From DAISJM01 sp036821485 (lineage in GTDB: Bacteria > Verrucomicrobiota > Kiritimatiellia > CAIQIC01 > JAGNIJ01), in NCBI GenBank assembly GCA_036821485.1, contig DAISJM010000006.1, forward strand, positions 51,583 to 115,582: a DNA stretch of 64,000 nt, read 5' to 3'. Position 1 is the first letter of the stretch; every line of letters begins with the position of its first letter. The notes under the pieces were generated by a model. It ran no database searches. It was given only the letters and a program-made list of their open reading frames with translations, and had not been told where the DNA came from. Of this stretch, positions 18,090-26,609 are shown piece after piece. The position numbers and the translations under genes are program-made.

Positions 18090-19757
18090 ATGAGAAGCGA
18101 TAAAGTGAAACAGGGTTTTGAACGCGCGCCGCACCGCAGCCTCCTGCGCGCCACGGGCCTCAATTCCGAAGCCATTGCCAAACCGTTCATCGCCGTTTGC
18201 AACGCCTATACCGATGTCATCCCCGGCCACGTCCACCTGCGCAAGGTCGGCGACATCGTGAAGAAGGCGATCCTTGCCGCCGGCGGCACCCCCTTCGAAT
18301 TCAACACCATCGGCATCTGCGATGGCATCGCGATGGGCCACGCCGGCATGAAGTACTCGCTGCCCAGCCGCGAGCTCGTCGCCGACTGCGTCGAAACTAT
18401 GGTCAACGCGCACCAGTTCGATGGCATGGTTTGCATCCCCAATTGCGACAAGATCGTCCCGGGCATGATTATGGGCGCGCTGCGCTGCAACATCCCCACG
18501 ATCTTCGTCAGCGGCGGACCGATGCGCGCGGGTAAAATGCCTGACGGCCGCACCGTGGATCTGATCAGCGTGTTCGAAGGCATCGGCGCCTACAAGGCCG
18601 GCAAGCTCGACGAGAAACAACTCCTCGAACTCGAATGCCACGCCTGCCCCGGTGCCGGCTCGTGCTCCGGCATGTTCACCGCCAACTCCATGAACTGCCT
18701 CTGCGAAGCGATCGGCCTCGCCCTGCCCGGCAACGGCACGATCCTCGCCGAGGATCCGAAACGCCGCGGTCTCTGGCGCGCCGCCGGAAAGAGAATCCTG
18801 GAAATGATCGGCGAAAATCTCCGCCCGCGCGACATCGTCACGCAGGAATCGTTGGATAACGCCTTCGTACTCGATATGGCCATGGGCGGCAGCACCAACA
18901 CCGTTCTGCACACGCTGGCCATCGCGCACGAGGCGGGCATCGACTACAAGCTCGACCGCATCAACGACCTGTCGAAGAAGTGTCCCAACATCTGTAAGGT
19001 CTCGCCATCCTCGCCGTACCATGTCGAAGACGTGGACCGCGCCGGCGGCATCAGCGCGATCCTCAAGGAAATCAGCCGCATCCCGCGCCTGCTGAACACC
19101 GGCTGCAAAACCGTCACCGGCAAGACCCTTGGAAAGAACATCGCGCGCGCCAAGAGCAAGGATCCGGCCTGTATCCGTCCAATCGAAAACGCCTACAGCC
19201 CGGAGGGCGGATTGTTCATTCTTCGCGGAAACCTCGCGCCGGAAGGCGCGGTGATCAAGGCTGCCGGCGTGGATCCCAAGATGCTCACTCACGAGGGACC
19301 TGCCATCATCTTCGAATCGCAGGAAGATGCCTGCGAAGGCATCCTCGCGGGAAAGGTGAAACCCGGCGATGTGGTCGTGATTCGCTACGAAGGACCGAAA
19401 GGCGGTCCCGGCATGCAGGAAATGCTCTCACCCACGAGCTACATCATGGGACAGGGGCTCGGCGACAAGGTGGCGTTGATCACCGATGGCCGGTTCAGCG
19501 GCGGCACGCGCGGCGCGTGCATCGGCCACGTCTCACCCGAAGCGGCAGAGGGTGGTCCGATCGGCCTGCTCAAGAACGGCGACATCATTTCCATCGACTG
19601 CCTCGCGCGTAAACTCGAGGTCAAGTTGACGGATGCCGAACTGGCGCTCCGCAAGCAATCGTGGCAGGCGCCCGAACCCCGGTTCAAAACCGGCTGGCTC
19701 GCTCGTTATACAAAGATGGCGACCAGCGCCAGCACCGGCGCGGTGTTGAAAGATTAG
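18090..19757 (+). CDS. ilvD: Dihydroxy-acid dehydratase
   Basis: This 555-residue enzyme dehydrates 2,3-dihydroxy-3-methylbutanoate/pentanoate to the 2-keto acids in valine, isoleucine and pantothenate synthesis. Cluster-binding Cys are seen in IPNCDKIVPG (~Cys119) and PGAGSCSGMFTANSM (~Cys192). The first cluster region reads PGHVHL rather than PCNxHL, so this is not the classical plant-type [2Fe-2S] subgroup. The ATG at 18090 has AAGGAG 7 nt upstream; an in-frame ATG at 18027 inside the palindrome is rejected. Its last 24 bases are repeated at 25392-25415, marking the target site of the downstream island. Product 2-ketoisovalerate feeds PanB at 53.5 kb. Confidence 0.95.
   Translation: MRSDKVKQGFERAPHRSLLRATGLNSEAIAKPFIAVCNAYTDVIPGHVHLRKVGDIVKKAILAAGGTPFEFNTIGICDGIAMGHAGMKYSLPSRELVADCVETMVNAHQFDGMVCIPNCDKIVPGMIMGALRCNIPTIFVSGGPMRAGKMPDGRTVDLISVFEGIGAYKAGKLDEKQLLELECHACPGAGSCSGMFTANSMNCLCEAIGLALPGNGTILAEDPKRRGLWRAAGKRILEMIGENLRPRDIVTQESLDNAFVLDMAMGGSTNTVLHTLAIAHEAGIDYKLDRINDLSKKCPNICKVSPSSPYHVEDVDRAGGISAILKEISRIPRLLNTGCKTVTGKTLGKNIARAKSKDPACIRPIENAYSPEGGLFILRGNLAPEGAVIKAAGVDPKMLTHEGPAIIFESQEDACEGILAGKVKPGDVVVIRYEGPKGGPGMQEMLSPTSYIMGQGLGDKVALITDGRFSGGTRGACIGHVSPEAAEGGPIGLLKNGDIISIDCLARKLEVKLTDAELALRKQSWQAPEPRFKTGWLARYTKMATSASTGAVLKD
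19734..19757. repeat. Left 24-bp direct repeat (3' end of ilvD)
   Basis: The last seven ilvD codons (TGAVLKD) and the TAG stop. The same 24 bases recur at 25392-25415 with one difference, GGC versus GGT, which is synonymous for Gly in the ilvD frame. It is interpreted as one end of an insertion or duplication. Confidence 0.85.
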
Positions 19758-19894
19758 GGCGGCCAGGTCAGAAGCGGCCTACACATCCCCTTTTTGACAA
19801 ACGGGGGCGTTGGGGGTTTCTTGCTGATAGACGCGCTTGAGCCGCTATCTCTGATTATGTTAGCGTCTCCGGGAGACTGGAAAAGGAGATCGCG

Positions 19895-20377
19895 ATGATT
19901 GCACCAAAGCAGCAGTCCCGTGCCCGCACTCTGTTCACGATTGGCTATGAAGGGCTCAATACCGCTGATTTCCTCAAGTACCTTGATTACCACCGCATAG
20001 AGGTGCTGGTTGACGTACGCGAACTGGCTTTCAGTCGCAAGCGGGGCTTTTCCAAAACTGCGCTGCGCACAGCTACAGAACAGGCGGGCGTTCAATATGT
20101 CCACATCCGGGAGCTTGGATCACCTCGAGAAGATCGCCACGAGTTAAAGGAGAGCTGGGACTACAAGAGCTTTTTCAAGGCGTATCGGCGGCATCTCGAA
20201 GATCAATCGGACGCAATTGATAGCCTACTTGATCTGCTTGCCGAGAATGACAGAGTTTGTCTGATGTGCTTTGAAAAAGAACACGAGAAATGTCACAGAA
20301 GTTCGTTGGCTGCTTTCATCTCTGAACAGTTCGAAGGGGCACTCAAAGTGGAGCCGGTGAAGACATGGGTGAAATGA
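19895..20377 (+). CDS. DUF488 family protein
   Basis: This 160-residue protein has the DUF488 pattern: TIGYEG near the start, LVDVRELAFSRKRGFSK, YVHIRELGSPRE and the Cys/His signature CFEKEHEKCHRS near the C-terminus. The fold's biochemical role is not established. It has a good AAAAGGAG 5 nt upstream of ATG 19895 and overlaps the next gene by 13 nt, so it opens the four-gene island operon. DUF488 is not part of a canonical type III R-M system. Its place here suggests a nucleic-acid-linked accessory role, which is inference. Confidence 0.85.
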   Translation: MIAPKQQSRARTLFTIGYEGLNTADFLKYLDYHRIEVLVDVRELAFSRKRGFSKTALRTATEQAGVQYVHIRELGSPREDRHELKESWDYKSFFKAYRRHLEDQSDAIDSLLDLLAENDRVCLMCFEKEHEKCHRSSLAAFISEQFEGALKVEPVKTWVK

Positions 20378-21168
20378 GGGACTTGGAGGCTCTTGTCGTA
20401 GTCAAAGCGTACCCGAATCCGAGCCAAGCATTGAGTGAAGCTGTTTGTGTCGCAGCCATCTCTCGTGATCTCGGGCTCGTCAGATTGTATCCGATCCCCT
20501 TCCGGGACTTGGACGATGCCCGCAAGTTCGCCAAGTATCAGCGCATCCAGCTTCGGGTTCGTGAGCCCAAAGCTGACGGCCGCCCCAACACATTCAGACC
20601 CGATGTTGCCACTCTCAGCCTCGTGGGCGACCCGTTGCCAACAATTGACGGATGGCGGGAGCGCAAGGAATGGGTGATGCCCGAGGTAAGCGAGTCCATG
20701 TGCTGGATCCAGCGCCAGCAGGAGGCAAACGGGATGTCCTTGGGAATCTTCAAGCCTCGGCAGGTACTTGATGTGGAGCAAGAAGAGGATGAGTCCAAGG
20801 ATTGGACACCCGCCGAACTGGCCAAACTGAGCCAAGCAGACCTGTTTGCAGCCGGAGAGAAGAAGCCTCTCGAAAAGATTCCCTTCAATTGGAGATACCG
20901 CTACACATGCGCAGATCCCTCCTGCAAGGGCCATCGGCAGCAGATCATTGACTGGGAAATCCACGAGCTTTACCGCAATCTGAAGCGACGAGGAATTACC
21001 AATCCAGAAGACATCCACGAGAGTATCCGTCAGAAGTACCTCGGGGAGCTTTGCGCACCCGACAAGGATGTGTACTTCTTCACTGGCAACATGGCTAGGT
21101 ATCCGCAAAGCTTTCTGATCCTTGGGGTCTTCTGGCCACCAAAAGAAGTACAGATGCGATTGTTGTAA
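20365..21168 (+). CDS. Unknown protein with CxxxxCxxH motif, linked to DUF488 and type III R-M genes
   Basis: I do not recognise this 267-residue protein. The N-terminal third is mixed alpha/beta (LEALVVVKAYPNPSQALSEAVCVAA). The middle is charged and linker-like (residues ~130-170), and the C-terminal part contains CADPSCKGHRQQIIDWEIHE, a compact Cys/His cluster that could bind zinc, followed by helices. Its start overlaps the DUF488 stop by 13 nt, and only 2 nt separate its stop from mod, so all four genes are probably co-translated. It could be a nuclease, a regulator or a specificity factor; the sequence alone does not decide. Confidence 0.75.
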   Translation: MGEMRDLEALVVVKAYPNPSQALSEAVCVAAISRDLGLVRLYPIPFRDLDDARKFAKYQRIQLRVREPKADGRPNTFRPDVATLSLVGDPLPTIDGWRERKEWVMPEVSESMCWIQRQQEANGMSLGIFKPRQVLDVEQEEDESKDWTPAELAKLSQADLFAAGEKKPLEKIPFNWRYRYTCADPSCKGHRQQIIDWEIHELYRNLKRRGITNPEDIHESIRQKYLGELCAPDKDVYFFTGNMARYPQSFLILGVFWPPKEVQMRLL

Positions 21169-21170
21169 TC

Positions 21171-22775
21171 ATGCCAACACTGGACTGGATCGGGAAAAAG
21201 GCGGTGGTGGGGCATCACAAAGAGGTGCCGTTCCATCTGCTTCGCTGCAATCAGGAACTCTCCGTGGGCGATCCCGGTTCCGGCAATCTTCTTGTCCAAG
21301 GCGATAACCTCACCGCGCTCAAGGCCCTCCTGCCCTACTACGGCGGACAGGTGAAATGCATCTACATCGATCCGCCCTACAACACCGGCAATGAAGGCTG
21401 GGTCTACAACGACAACGTCAATTCACCCGAGATGAAGGATTGGCTTGGGAAGGTTGTCGGCAGCGAAGCAGAAGACCTGTCCCGCCACGACAAGTGGCTT
21501 TGCATGATGTATCCGAGACTGTGTCTGTTGAGGGAATTCCTCCGCGAGGACGGCTCAATTTGGATTTCGATGGATGATTCGGAGTTTTCGGCTCTGAAAA
21601 TCCTCATGGACGAGGTGTTTGGCAGGGACAAGTTCATCGCCGCCAATGTCTGGCAGAAGCGTTACTCCCGAGAGAACCGTGAAGCAATTGGTGATGTGCA
21701 CGAATACGTTCTGACATATGCGAATGACCCAGAGCGTTTCAAGAGTGTCCGCAACAAGCTGCCCCTTGGCGAGAAGCAGTTGTCGGTATACAAGAACCGA
21801 AATAGCGATCCTAAGGGACCCTGGCGTGCCGTATCGCTATCGGCTCAGGGTTACAGGCCCAACCAGATGTATGAGATAACCTCGCCCATCACGGGGAAGA
21901 CGCATCGTCCACCAGAAGGCTCTTGCTGGAAGGTAATCGAGCCCGAATACGAGCGTCTCCTGGCTGAAGGACGGATCTACTTTGGGAAGAGCGGAAACTC
22001 GGTACCATCGAGAATCCAGTATCTCCGAGACATTGAAGGTATGGTTCCTTGGACGTGGTGGCCGCACGAGGAAGTGGGGCACACAGACGAAGCGCGGAAG
22101 GAGATTCAATCCATCCTTGGAACCCAAACAGCCTTCGATACGCCAAAACCGACGCGACTGATTGAGCGTATTTTGCAGATTGCGACAAACCCTGGGGACT
22201 TGGTGCTGGACTCGTTTTCAGGCTCCGGGACGACCGGACACGCGGTTCTCAAGCTGAACAAAGCGGGCAATGACGAACGGCGATTCATTCTGGTCGAAAT
22301 GGACTCAACCATCTGTCGGGACGTGACGGCGGAGCGTTTGAAGCGCGTCTGCGGCGGCTACAACGCGCGCGATGGCAAGCAGGTTGAGAGTCTAGTTGGC
22401 GGCTTCCGCTACTGCGAACTGGGACCCCCGCTGTTCGATGCCGAGAGACAGATTCGGAAGGAAGTTTCGTTCGACGAACTGGCGCACCACGTTTTCTTCA
22501 TGGAAATGGGAGAACCGCTGCCGAAGAGGGCAACCGGGCGATCACCGCTGATCGGAATCGCGAAGGAAACCGCCGTTTACCTGCTCTACAACGGCATACT
22601 TGGCGACAAGGACCCGAGTGGCGGGAACGTTCTGACGAGCACCCTGTTGAAGAAGCTGCCGAAGCACGACGGACCGAAGATCATCTACGGGACCAGTTGC
22701 CGGATCAGCCCCTCGCGGTTGGACCGGGAAGGCATTTCGTTTCGACAGGTTCCTTACGAGGTGAGGGTTTCCTGA
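21171..22775 (+). CDS. mod: Type III restriction-modification DNA adenine methyltransferase (Mod)
   Basis: This 534-residue N6-adenine/N4-cytosine methyltransferase shows the catalytic motif IV DPPYNTG at residues ~67-73 ahead of the AdoMet motif I, DSFSGSGTTGHAVL (~345-358). That beta-class order is typical of type III Mod subunits. The region between holds the variable target-recognition part (about 150-300). Mod methylates one strand of an asymmetric site and gives the Res partner its specificity. It is 2 nt after the unknown gene and 1 nt before res. No simple-sequence tract indicating phase variation was seen. Confidence 0.92.
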   Translation: MPTLDWIGKKAVVGHHKEVPFHLLRCNQELSVGDPGSGNLLVQGDNLTALKALLPYYGGQVKCIYIDPPYNTGNEGWVYNDNVNSPEMKDWLGKVVGSEAEDLSRHDKWLCMMYPRLCLLREFLREDGSIWISMDDSEFSALKILMDEVFGRDKFIAANVWQKRYSRENREAIGDVHEYVLTYANDPERFKSVRNKLPLGEKQLSVYKNRNSDPKGPWRAVSLSAQGYRPNQMYEITSPITGKTHRPPEGSCWKVIEPEYERLLAEGRIYFGKSGNSVPSRIQYLRDIEGMVPWTWWPHEEVGHTDEARKEIQSILGTQTAFDTPKPTRLIERILQIATNPGDLVLDSFSGSGTTGHAVLKLNKAGNDERRFILVEMDSTICRDVTAERLKRVCGGYNARDGKQVESLVGGFRYCELGPPLFDAERQIRKEVSFDELAHHVFFMEMGEPLPKRATGRSPLIGIAKETAVYLLYNGILGDKDPSGGNVLTSTLLKKLPKHDGPKIIYGTSCRISPSRLDREGISFRQVPYEVRVS

Positions 22776-22776
22776 A

Positions 22777-25392
22777 ATGTACGCACTGAAGGAATACCAG
22801 CAGAGATCCCTGAAAGCGTTGGAGACGTATTTCAACGAATGCGTCCGACTCAAGGACGCCGATACCGCCTTCTACGAAAGCACGCGCCGGGCCTACGTAC
22901 CCGTCCGCGAACTTCCAGGCCTGCCGTACGTCTGCCTCCGGCTTCCAACAGGCGGCGGCAAGACGCTCGTTGCCTGCCACGCGGTCGGCACCGCCCTGAA
23001 GCGTTTCATTCAGGCCGATCACGCAGTTGTTCTTTGGCTGACGCCTTCCAATGCCATCCGGGAGCAGACGCTGAAGACCTTGAAGAATCGCCAACATCCC
23101 TATCGGCAAGCCGTGGAGTCTGAGGTCGGCTCCCTGAGCGTTCTGGACATCGAGGATGCCCGGTACGTCACTCGTTCGACGCTCGACACCGACACAACAA
23201 TCATCGTTTCCACCATGCAGGCGTTTCGCGTGACCGAGACCGAAGGCCGGAAGGTGTACGAGGACAGCGGGCACCTGATGGACCACTTCACCGGGTTGCC
23301 GGATGAGGTCATGTCGTCCATCGAACGCAGGCCAGACGGGACATTTGACCACTCACTGGCAAACGTCCTGCGAACGCGACGTCCCATCGTGATTGTGGAT
23401 GAGGCGCACAACTCACGCACGGATTTGTCCTTTGAGACGCTGGCACGATTCAACCCGTCGTGCATCATTGAGTTTACGGCCACGCCCGCCCGTGAAGAGC
23501 ATCCCAGTAATGTCCTCCATACCGTCTCGGCTGCCGAGCTAAAGGCCGAGGCGATGATCAAGATGCCGATTCAATTGGAGACGCGGCCACGGTGGAAGGA
23601 ACTGCTGGCGGACGCGATTGCCCAACGGAATGGGCTGGAGAAGGTCGCCAGGGCGGAGCTTGCGGCGACCAGTGAATACATCCGCCCCATCATGCTCCTT
23701 CAGGCACAGCCGAATCGAAAAGGCCATGACAACATCACAGTGGATGTCCTTGAAGAAAGCCTCCTCCAAGACCACAACATTCCCAAGGAACAGATTGCCC
23801 GGGCAACGGGGGCGGACCGCGACCTGGACGGTGTCGATATCCTCTCCGACAAGTGCGAAGTCCGGTACGTCATCACGATCGAAGCCTTGCGCGAGGGCTG
23901 GGATTGTCCCTTTGCCTATGTTCTCTGCACAGTTGCAGAAACAAGGTCTGGGCGGGCGGCTGAGCAGATCCTGGGCCGGGTTCTGCGTCTCCCCAAGGCG
24001 GCATGGAAGAAGAATAAGGAACTGAACACAGCCTATGCCTTTGCGGCAACCGCAAGTTTCGCTGAGGCAGCCAACGGTTTGACGGATGCTCTGATTGAGA
24101 ATGGTTTTGAGAAGCAGGAAGCGAAGGACCTGATTGTTCATGCACACCCCGTTCAGGACCAGCTCCCGATAGAGGACTTGGAGCTTTTCGCCGGAGCCAA
24201 CGCGGTGGCTTTGCCGGAACCGCTACCGGAAGCCAAGCTACCTGAAGAGACCCGCCGCAAGATCATGGTGAGCACCAAGACGGGGGCCGTGTCGGTCTGC
24301 GAGACGCTTACCGAACAGGACGTGAAGAACCTGAGGGCTGTTCTTTCCACCGAGAAGGGGAAGGCTGCCGTTGACGCCATCTACAAGGTATCGAAACGAC
24401 TGGCGCCGAAGCGGAGAGTCTCCTTTGCTGAGCAGGGAGAACTCTTCTCCATTCCAGTCCTCGCACTAAGGGACGGTGATCTTTTTGAGCAATTCGAAGA
24501 AACGCATTTTCGGGAAATCGAGTGGAACCTCTCCAAGTGCGACCCCGTGTTGCCAGAGGCGGACTTCCCTTCGGTCCGCGAGAAGGGCCATCTCGGCGAA
24601 ATCGACATAACCGACGGCGGGCAGTTGAAGGCAAAGGAATTCGTCGACAGCCTCCAGATTCAAATCGCCGCCATCGAGGCTGAGTCCGGATGGACGGTCG
24701 CGCAGTTGGTCAACTGGCTGGACAAGAAGATCCCCCATCCGGACGTCTCATTAACGGATGCGGGCATCTACATCGCAGGAGTCGTTAGATATCTGATCGA
24801 ACAGCGGCAGCTCCCGTTGGACTTTCTGGCGCGGGATAAGTATCGGTTGCGTTCCGCAATCGAAAAGAAGATCGACGAGCACCGGCAGGACGCGCACAAG
24901 TCTGCCTTTCAGCTTTTCCTCCAGCCCGACCTCGCCAAGAGACTCGTTGTCACGCCGGAACAATGCTTTACGTTCGACCCCAACGCATACCCATACAATC
25001 AGCTTTATCACGGCTCATACCAGTTCCAGAAGCACTACTACCCACAGGTGGGAGACCTGGAAGATCGGGGCGAGGAGTTTGAATGCGCCCAGTTCATCGA
25101 CGCCCTGACCGAGGTGAAGTGCTGGGTGCGCAACTTGGAGCGTAGACCACGGCACTCGTTCTGGATTCAGACATCAACGGACAAGTTCTATCCAGACTTC
25201 GTGTGCGTGCTCAACGACAAGCGATATCTGGTAATTGAGTACAAAGGCGAACACCTCTGGAGTAACGATGACTCCAAGGAGAAGCGACTCTTGGGAGACT
25301 TGTGGGCAGAGCGCAGTGACGGCAAATGCCTCTTCGTCATGCCCAAGGGCAAGAGCTTCGCGGACATCAAGGCCCGCATCCTGCAACCGTGA
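22777..25392 (+). CDS. res: Type III restriction enzyme Res subunit (helicase-nuclease)
   Basis: The 871-residue protein has superfamily 2 helicase motifs: Walker A PTGGGKTL (residues ~52-59), DEAH in IVDEAHNSRTD, motif III EFTATPAR, and motif VI in EQILGRVLRLP, preceded by EALREGWDCPF. The C-terminal end has a PD-(D/E)xK-like nuclease signature: FYPDFVCVLNDKRYLVIEYKGE. Res translocates or diffuses along DNA with Mod and cuts when it meets another complex at unmodified sites. ATG 22777 is one base after the mod stop. The TGA at 25390-25392 touches the right direct repeat, so the operon fills the island to its edge. Confidence 0.93.
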   Translation: MYALKEYQQRSLKALETYFNECVRLKDADTAFYESTRRAYVPVRELPGLPYVCLRLPTGGGKTLVACHAVGTALKRFIQADHAVVLWLTPSNAIREQTLKTLKNRQHPYRQAVESEVGSLSVLDIEDARYVTRSTLDTDTTIIVSTMQAFRVTETEGRKVYEDSGHLMDHFTGLPDEVMSSIERRPDGTFDHSLANVLRTRRPIVIVDEAHNSRTDLSFETLARFNPSCIIEFTATPAREEHPSNVLHTVSAAELKAEAMIKMPIQLETRPRWKELLADAIAQRNGLEKVARAELAATSEYIRPIMLLQAQPNRKGHDNITVDVLEESLLQDHNIPKEQIARATGADRDLDGVDILSDKCEVRYVITIEALREGWDCPFAYVLCTVAETRSGRAAEQILGRVLRLPKAAWKKNKELNTAYAFAATASFAEAANGLTDALIENGFEKQEAKDLIVHAHPVQDQLPIEDLELFAGANAVALPEPLPEAKLPEETRRKIMVSTKTGAVSVCETLTEQDVKNLRAVLSTEKGKAAVDAIYKVSKRLAPKRRVSFAEQGELFSIPVLALRDGDLFEQFEETHFREIEWNLSKCDPVLPEADFPSVREKGHLGEIDITDGGQLKAKEFVDSLQIQIAAIEAESGWTVAQLVNWLDKKIPHPDVSLTDAGIYIAGVVRYLIEQRQLPLDFLARDKYRLRSAIEKKIDEHRQDAHKSAFQLFLQPDLAKRLVVTPEQCFTFDPNAYPYNQLYHGSYQFQKHYYPQVGDLEDRGEEFECAQFIDALTEVKCWVRNLERRPRHSFWIQTSTDKFYPDFVCVLNDKRYLVIEYKGEHLWSNDDSKEKRLLGDLWAERSDGKCLFVMPKGKSFADIKARILQP

Positions 25393-25415
25393 CCGGTGCG
25401 GTGTTGAAAGATTAG
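25392..25415. repeat. Right 24-bp direct repeat (copy of ilvD 3' end)
   Basis: It matches 19734-19757 at 23 of 24 positions. The mismatch (T for C at the sixth base) keeps the ilvD-encoded peptide TGAVLKD-stop unchanged. This copy is not attached to an ilvD body, so it is either the original chromosomal end or a duplicate left by insertion. Confidence 0.85.
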
Positions 25416-25473
25416 TTTCAGGCTCCAAGTTTCAGGTTCCAAGTTGAATAAGCTTGGAACTTGGAATGTGGAA
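25416..25473. repeat. GGTTCCAAG-type repeat with hairpin downstream of the island
   Basis: Short repeats of the TTTCAGGYTCCAAG type occur twice and end in a hairpin with stem GTTCCAAG/CTTGGAAC (25436-25443 and 25453-25460) and a 9-nt loop. There is no T tract. Before the insertion this would have been the sequence directly after ilvD, so it may have been its terminator region or a repeat remnant. Confidence 0.5.
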
Positions 25474-26271
25474 CTACAGCCTCAGAAGCCTCGCCGCGTT
25501 GTCGTGGAACACGGCGCTGAGTTCGGCCTCGTTGAGACCGGTCTTTTCCATGAGGCGGATTTCCACGCCCTGGTCTGCCCACGGCGAGTCGGTGCCGAAC
25601 ATCACCTTATCCATGCCGTGGCGTCGCGCCATGTCGACAAACCGATCCGCCGCCAGAAAGGGAAGCGTGTAGGAAGATTCCAGGTACAGGTTGCGGCCGA
25701 CAAGATGGCGGTCCACATCGTCCCACATCTGGAAACCGCCGAAGTGCGCGGCCACAACCGTCAGTCCGGGCACGCGATCCAGCACCCTGGCGATGCGATC
25801 CGGGTTGCCGTGGTACGGTGGCCCAAGTCCAATATCCACCCCGGCGTGAAACAGCGCGATCAGGCCCGCTTCCGCCATCGCCTCGTAAACGGGAAACATG
25901 CGCTCCTCGTCCACGTAGCATTTCTGGTAGTCCGGGTGAAATTTCACGCCCTTGATGCCCGCCGCACGCAGCCGCTTGATTTCCTCAAGGTTTCCGGGGT
26001 AGTCCGGGTGCAGCGTTCCGAAATTGATCAGCCCGGGCCGCTTCAGATTGATCACGAACGTGTTGACCGTCGGTGTCTGCGACCCCTTGGTCGACACCGG
26101 CTGGGTCACGCTCCACGCGATGCCGTTCTTCTTCATCGAGGCTTCCAGCCCGGCAGCCGTGCCGTCTGTGAACGCCGTCTCCCCGGAGTTGCCCGTGAGC
26201 TGCTTCACGGCCCGCGCAGCAAGGTCGTCCGGGAAGATGTGGACATGGATATCGATGATCTTTCGGCTCAT
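25474..26271 (-). CDS. Metal-dependent hydrolase of the amidohydrolase-2 family
   Basis: This 265-residue TIM-barrel hydrolase has the family's metal ligands in order: IDIHVHIFP at the N-terminus, GVKFHPDYQ, ALFHAGVDIG, VVAAHFGG and GTDSPWADQG. The family (COG2159) includes decarboxylases and amide or lactone hydrolases, and the substrate is not predictable here. ATG 26271 gives a start immediately before the HVH motif, as usual in the family. In-frame codons up to 26364 would add an Arg/Pro-rich stretch without similarity. It is convergent with ilvD and the island and stands alone. Confidence 0.85.
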   Translation of the reverse strand: MSRKIIDIHVHIFPDDLAARAVKQLTGNSGETAFTDGTAAGLEASMKKNGIAWSVTQPVSTKGSQTPTVNTFVINLKRPGLINFGTLHPDYPGNLEEIKRLRAAGIKGVKFHPDYQKCYVDEERMFPVYEAMAEAGLIALFHAGVDIGLGPPYHGNPDRIARVLDRVPGLTVVAAHFGGFQMWDDVDRHLVGRNLYLESSYTLPFLAADRFVDMARRHGMDKVMFGTDSPWADQGVEIRLMEKTGLNEAELSAVFHDNAARLLRL

Positions 26272-26394
26272 GCTGGGAGGATACCGCGCCGGCCCCGCCC
26301 TCGCAAGAGCCCGCCTTTTTAGTTGTTGCCGTGAACCTGTGGGGTTATAACGCGGTCCAAGCAAAGGGACCTATGGGTTCAAGGGGTTGCTGTT

Positions 26395-26598
26395 GTGACG
26401 GATGATCCAAAAAAGAGCGAAGACTCCGGCGAGCTGATGTACGTGAAGTGCGCGTATTGCGGCAAGTGGATGGATGTGAAGCCGGGCCGTCTCAACTGGG
26501 TCAGTCACGGACTCTGCGAAGATTGCCTGGCCAAGGAACTCGAGAAGATCAAGGCGATGCAGAAGGAAAAGAAGAACCCGCCCCCGTCCACCGACTGA
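26395..26598 (+). CDS. Small CxxC/CxxC zinc protein
   Basis: This 67-residue protein starts at GTG 26395 with AAGGGG 8-9 nt upstream. Two CxxC knuckles (CAYCGKWM and CEDCLAKE) about 20 residues apart form a probable zinc ribbon, followed by a Lys/Glu-rich helix and a short Pro tail. Such small proteins often act as adaptors or regulators, but no specific family is recognised. It is divergent from the amidohydrolase gene and convergent with the gene ending at 26610. Confidence 0.65.
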   Translation: MTDDPKKSEDSGELMYVKCAYCGKWMDVKPGRLNWVSHGLCEDCLAKELEKIKAMQKEKKNPPPSTD

Positions 26599-26609
26599 TT
26601 CCTCTGACC

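Larger units (their letters stand above)
19758..25415. mobile_element. Putative genomic island carrying a type III R-M operon, inserted at the 3' end of ilvD
   Basis: About 5.66 kb between the two 24-bp repeats hold four tightly packed plus-strand genes (DUF488, unknown, mod, res). The right repeat begins on the last base of the res stop codon. Codon use inside is visibly less G/C-third-position biased than in ilvD or the arg genes. No integrase, transposase or tRNA is present, so the element is either a remnant, moved in trans, or arose by recombination. The ilvD frame stays intact, as with integrative elements that restore the gene they target. Confidence 0.7.

Noticed and set aside
16473..19292. 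939-codon minus-strand frame across the symporter and ilvD
   Set aside because: It runs antisense through two well-recognised genes and reads as low-complexity acidic sequence; an effect of GC-rich codon use.
19758..25415. Insertion sequence or prophage
   Set aside because: No transposase, integrase or phage structural gene is encoded; the content is an R-M operon with two accessory genes.
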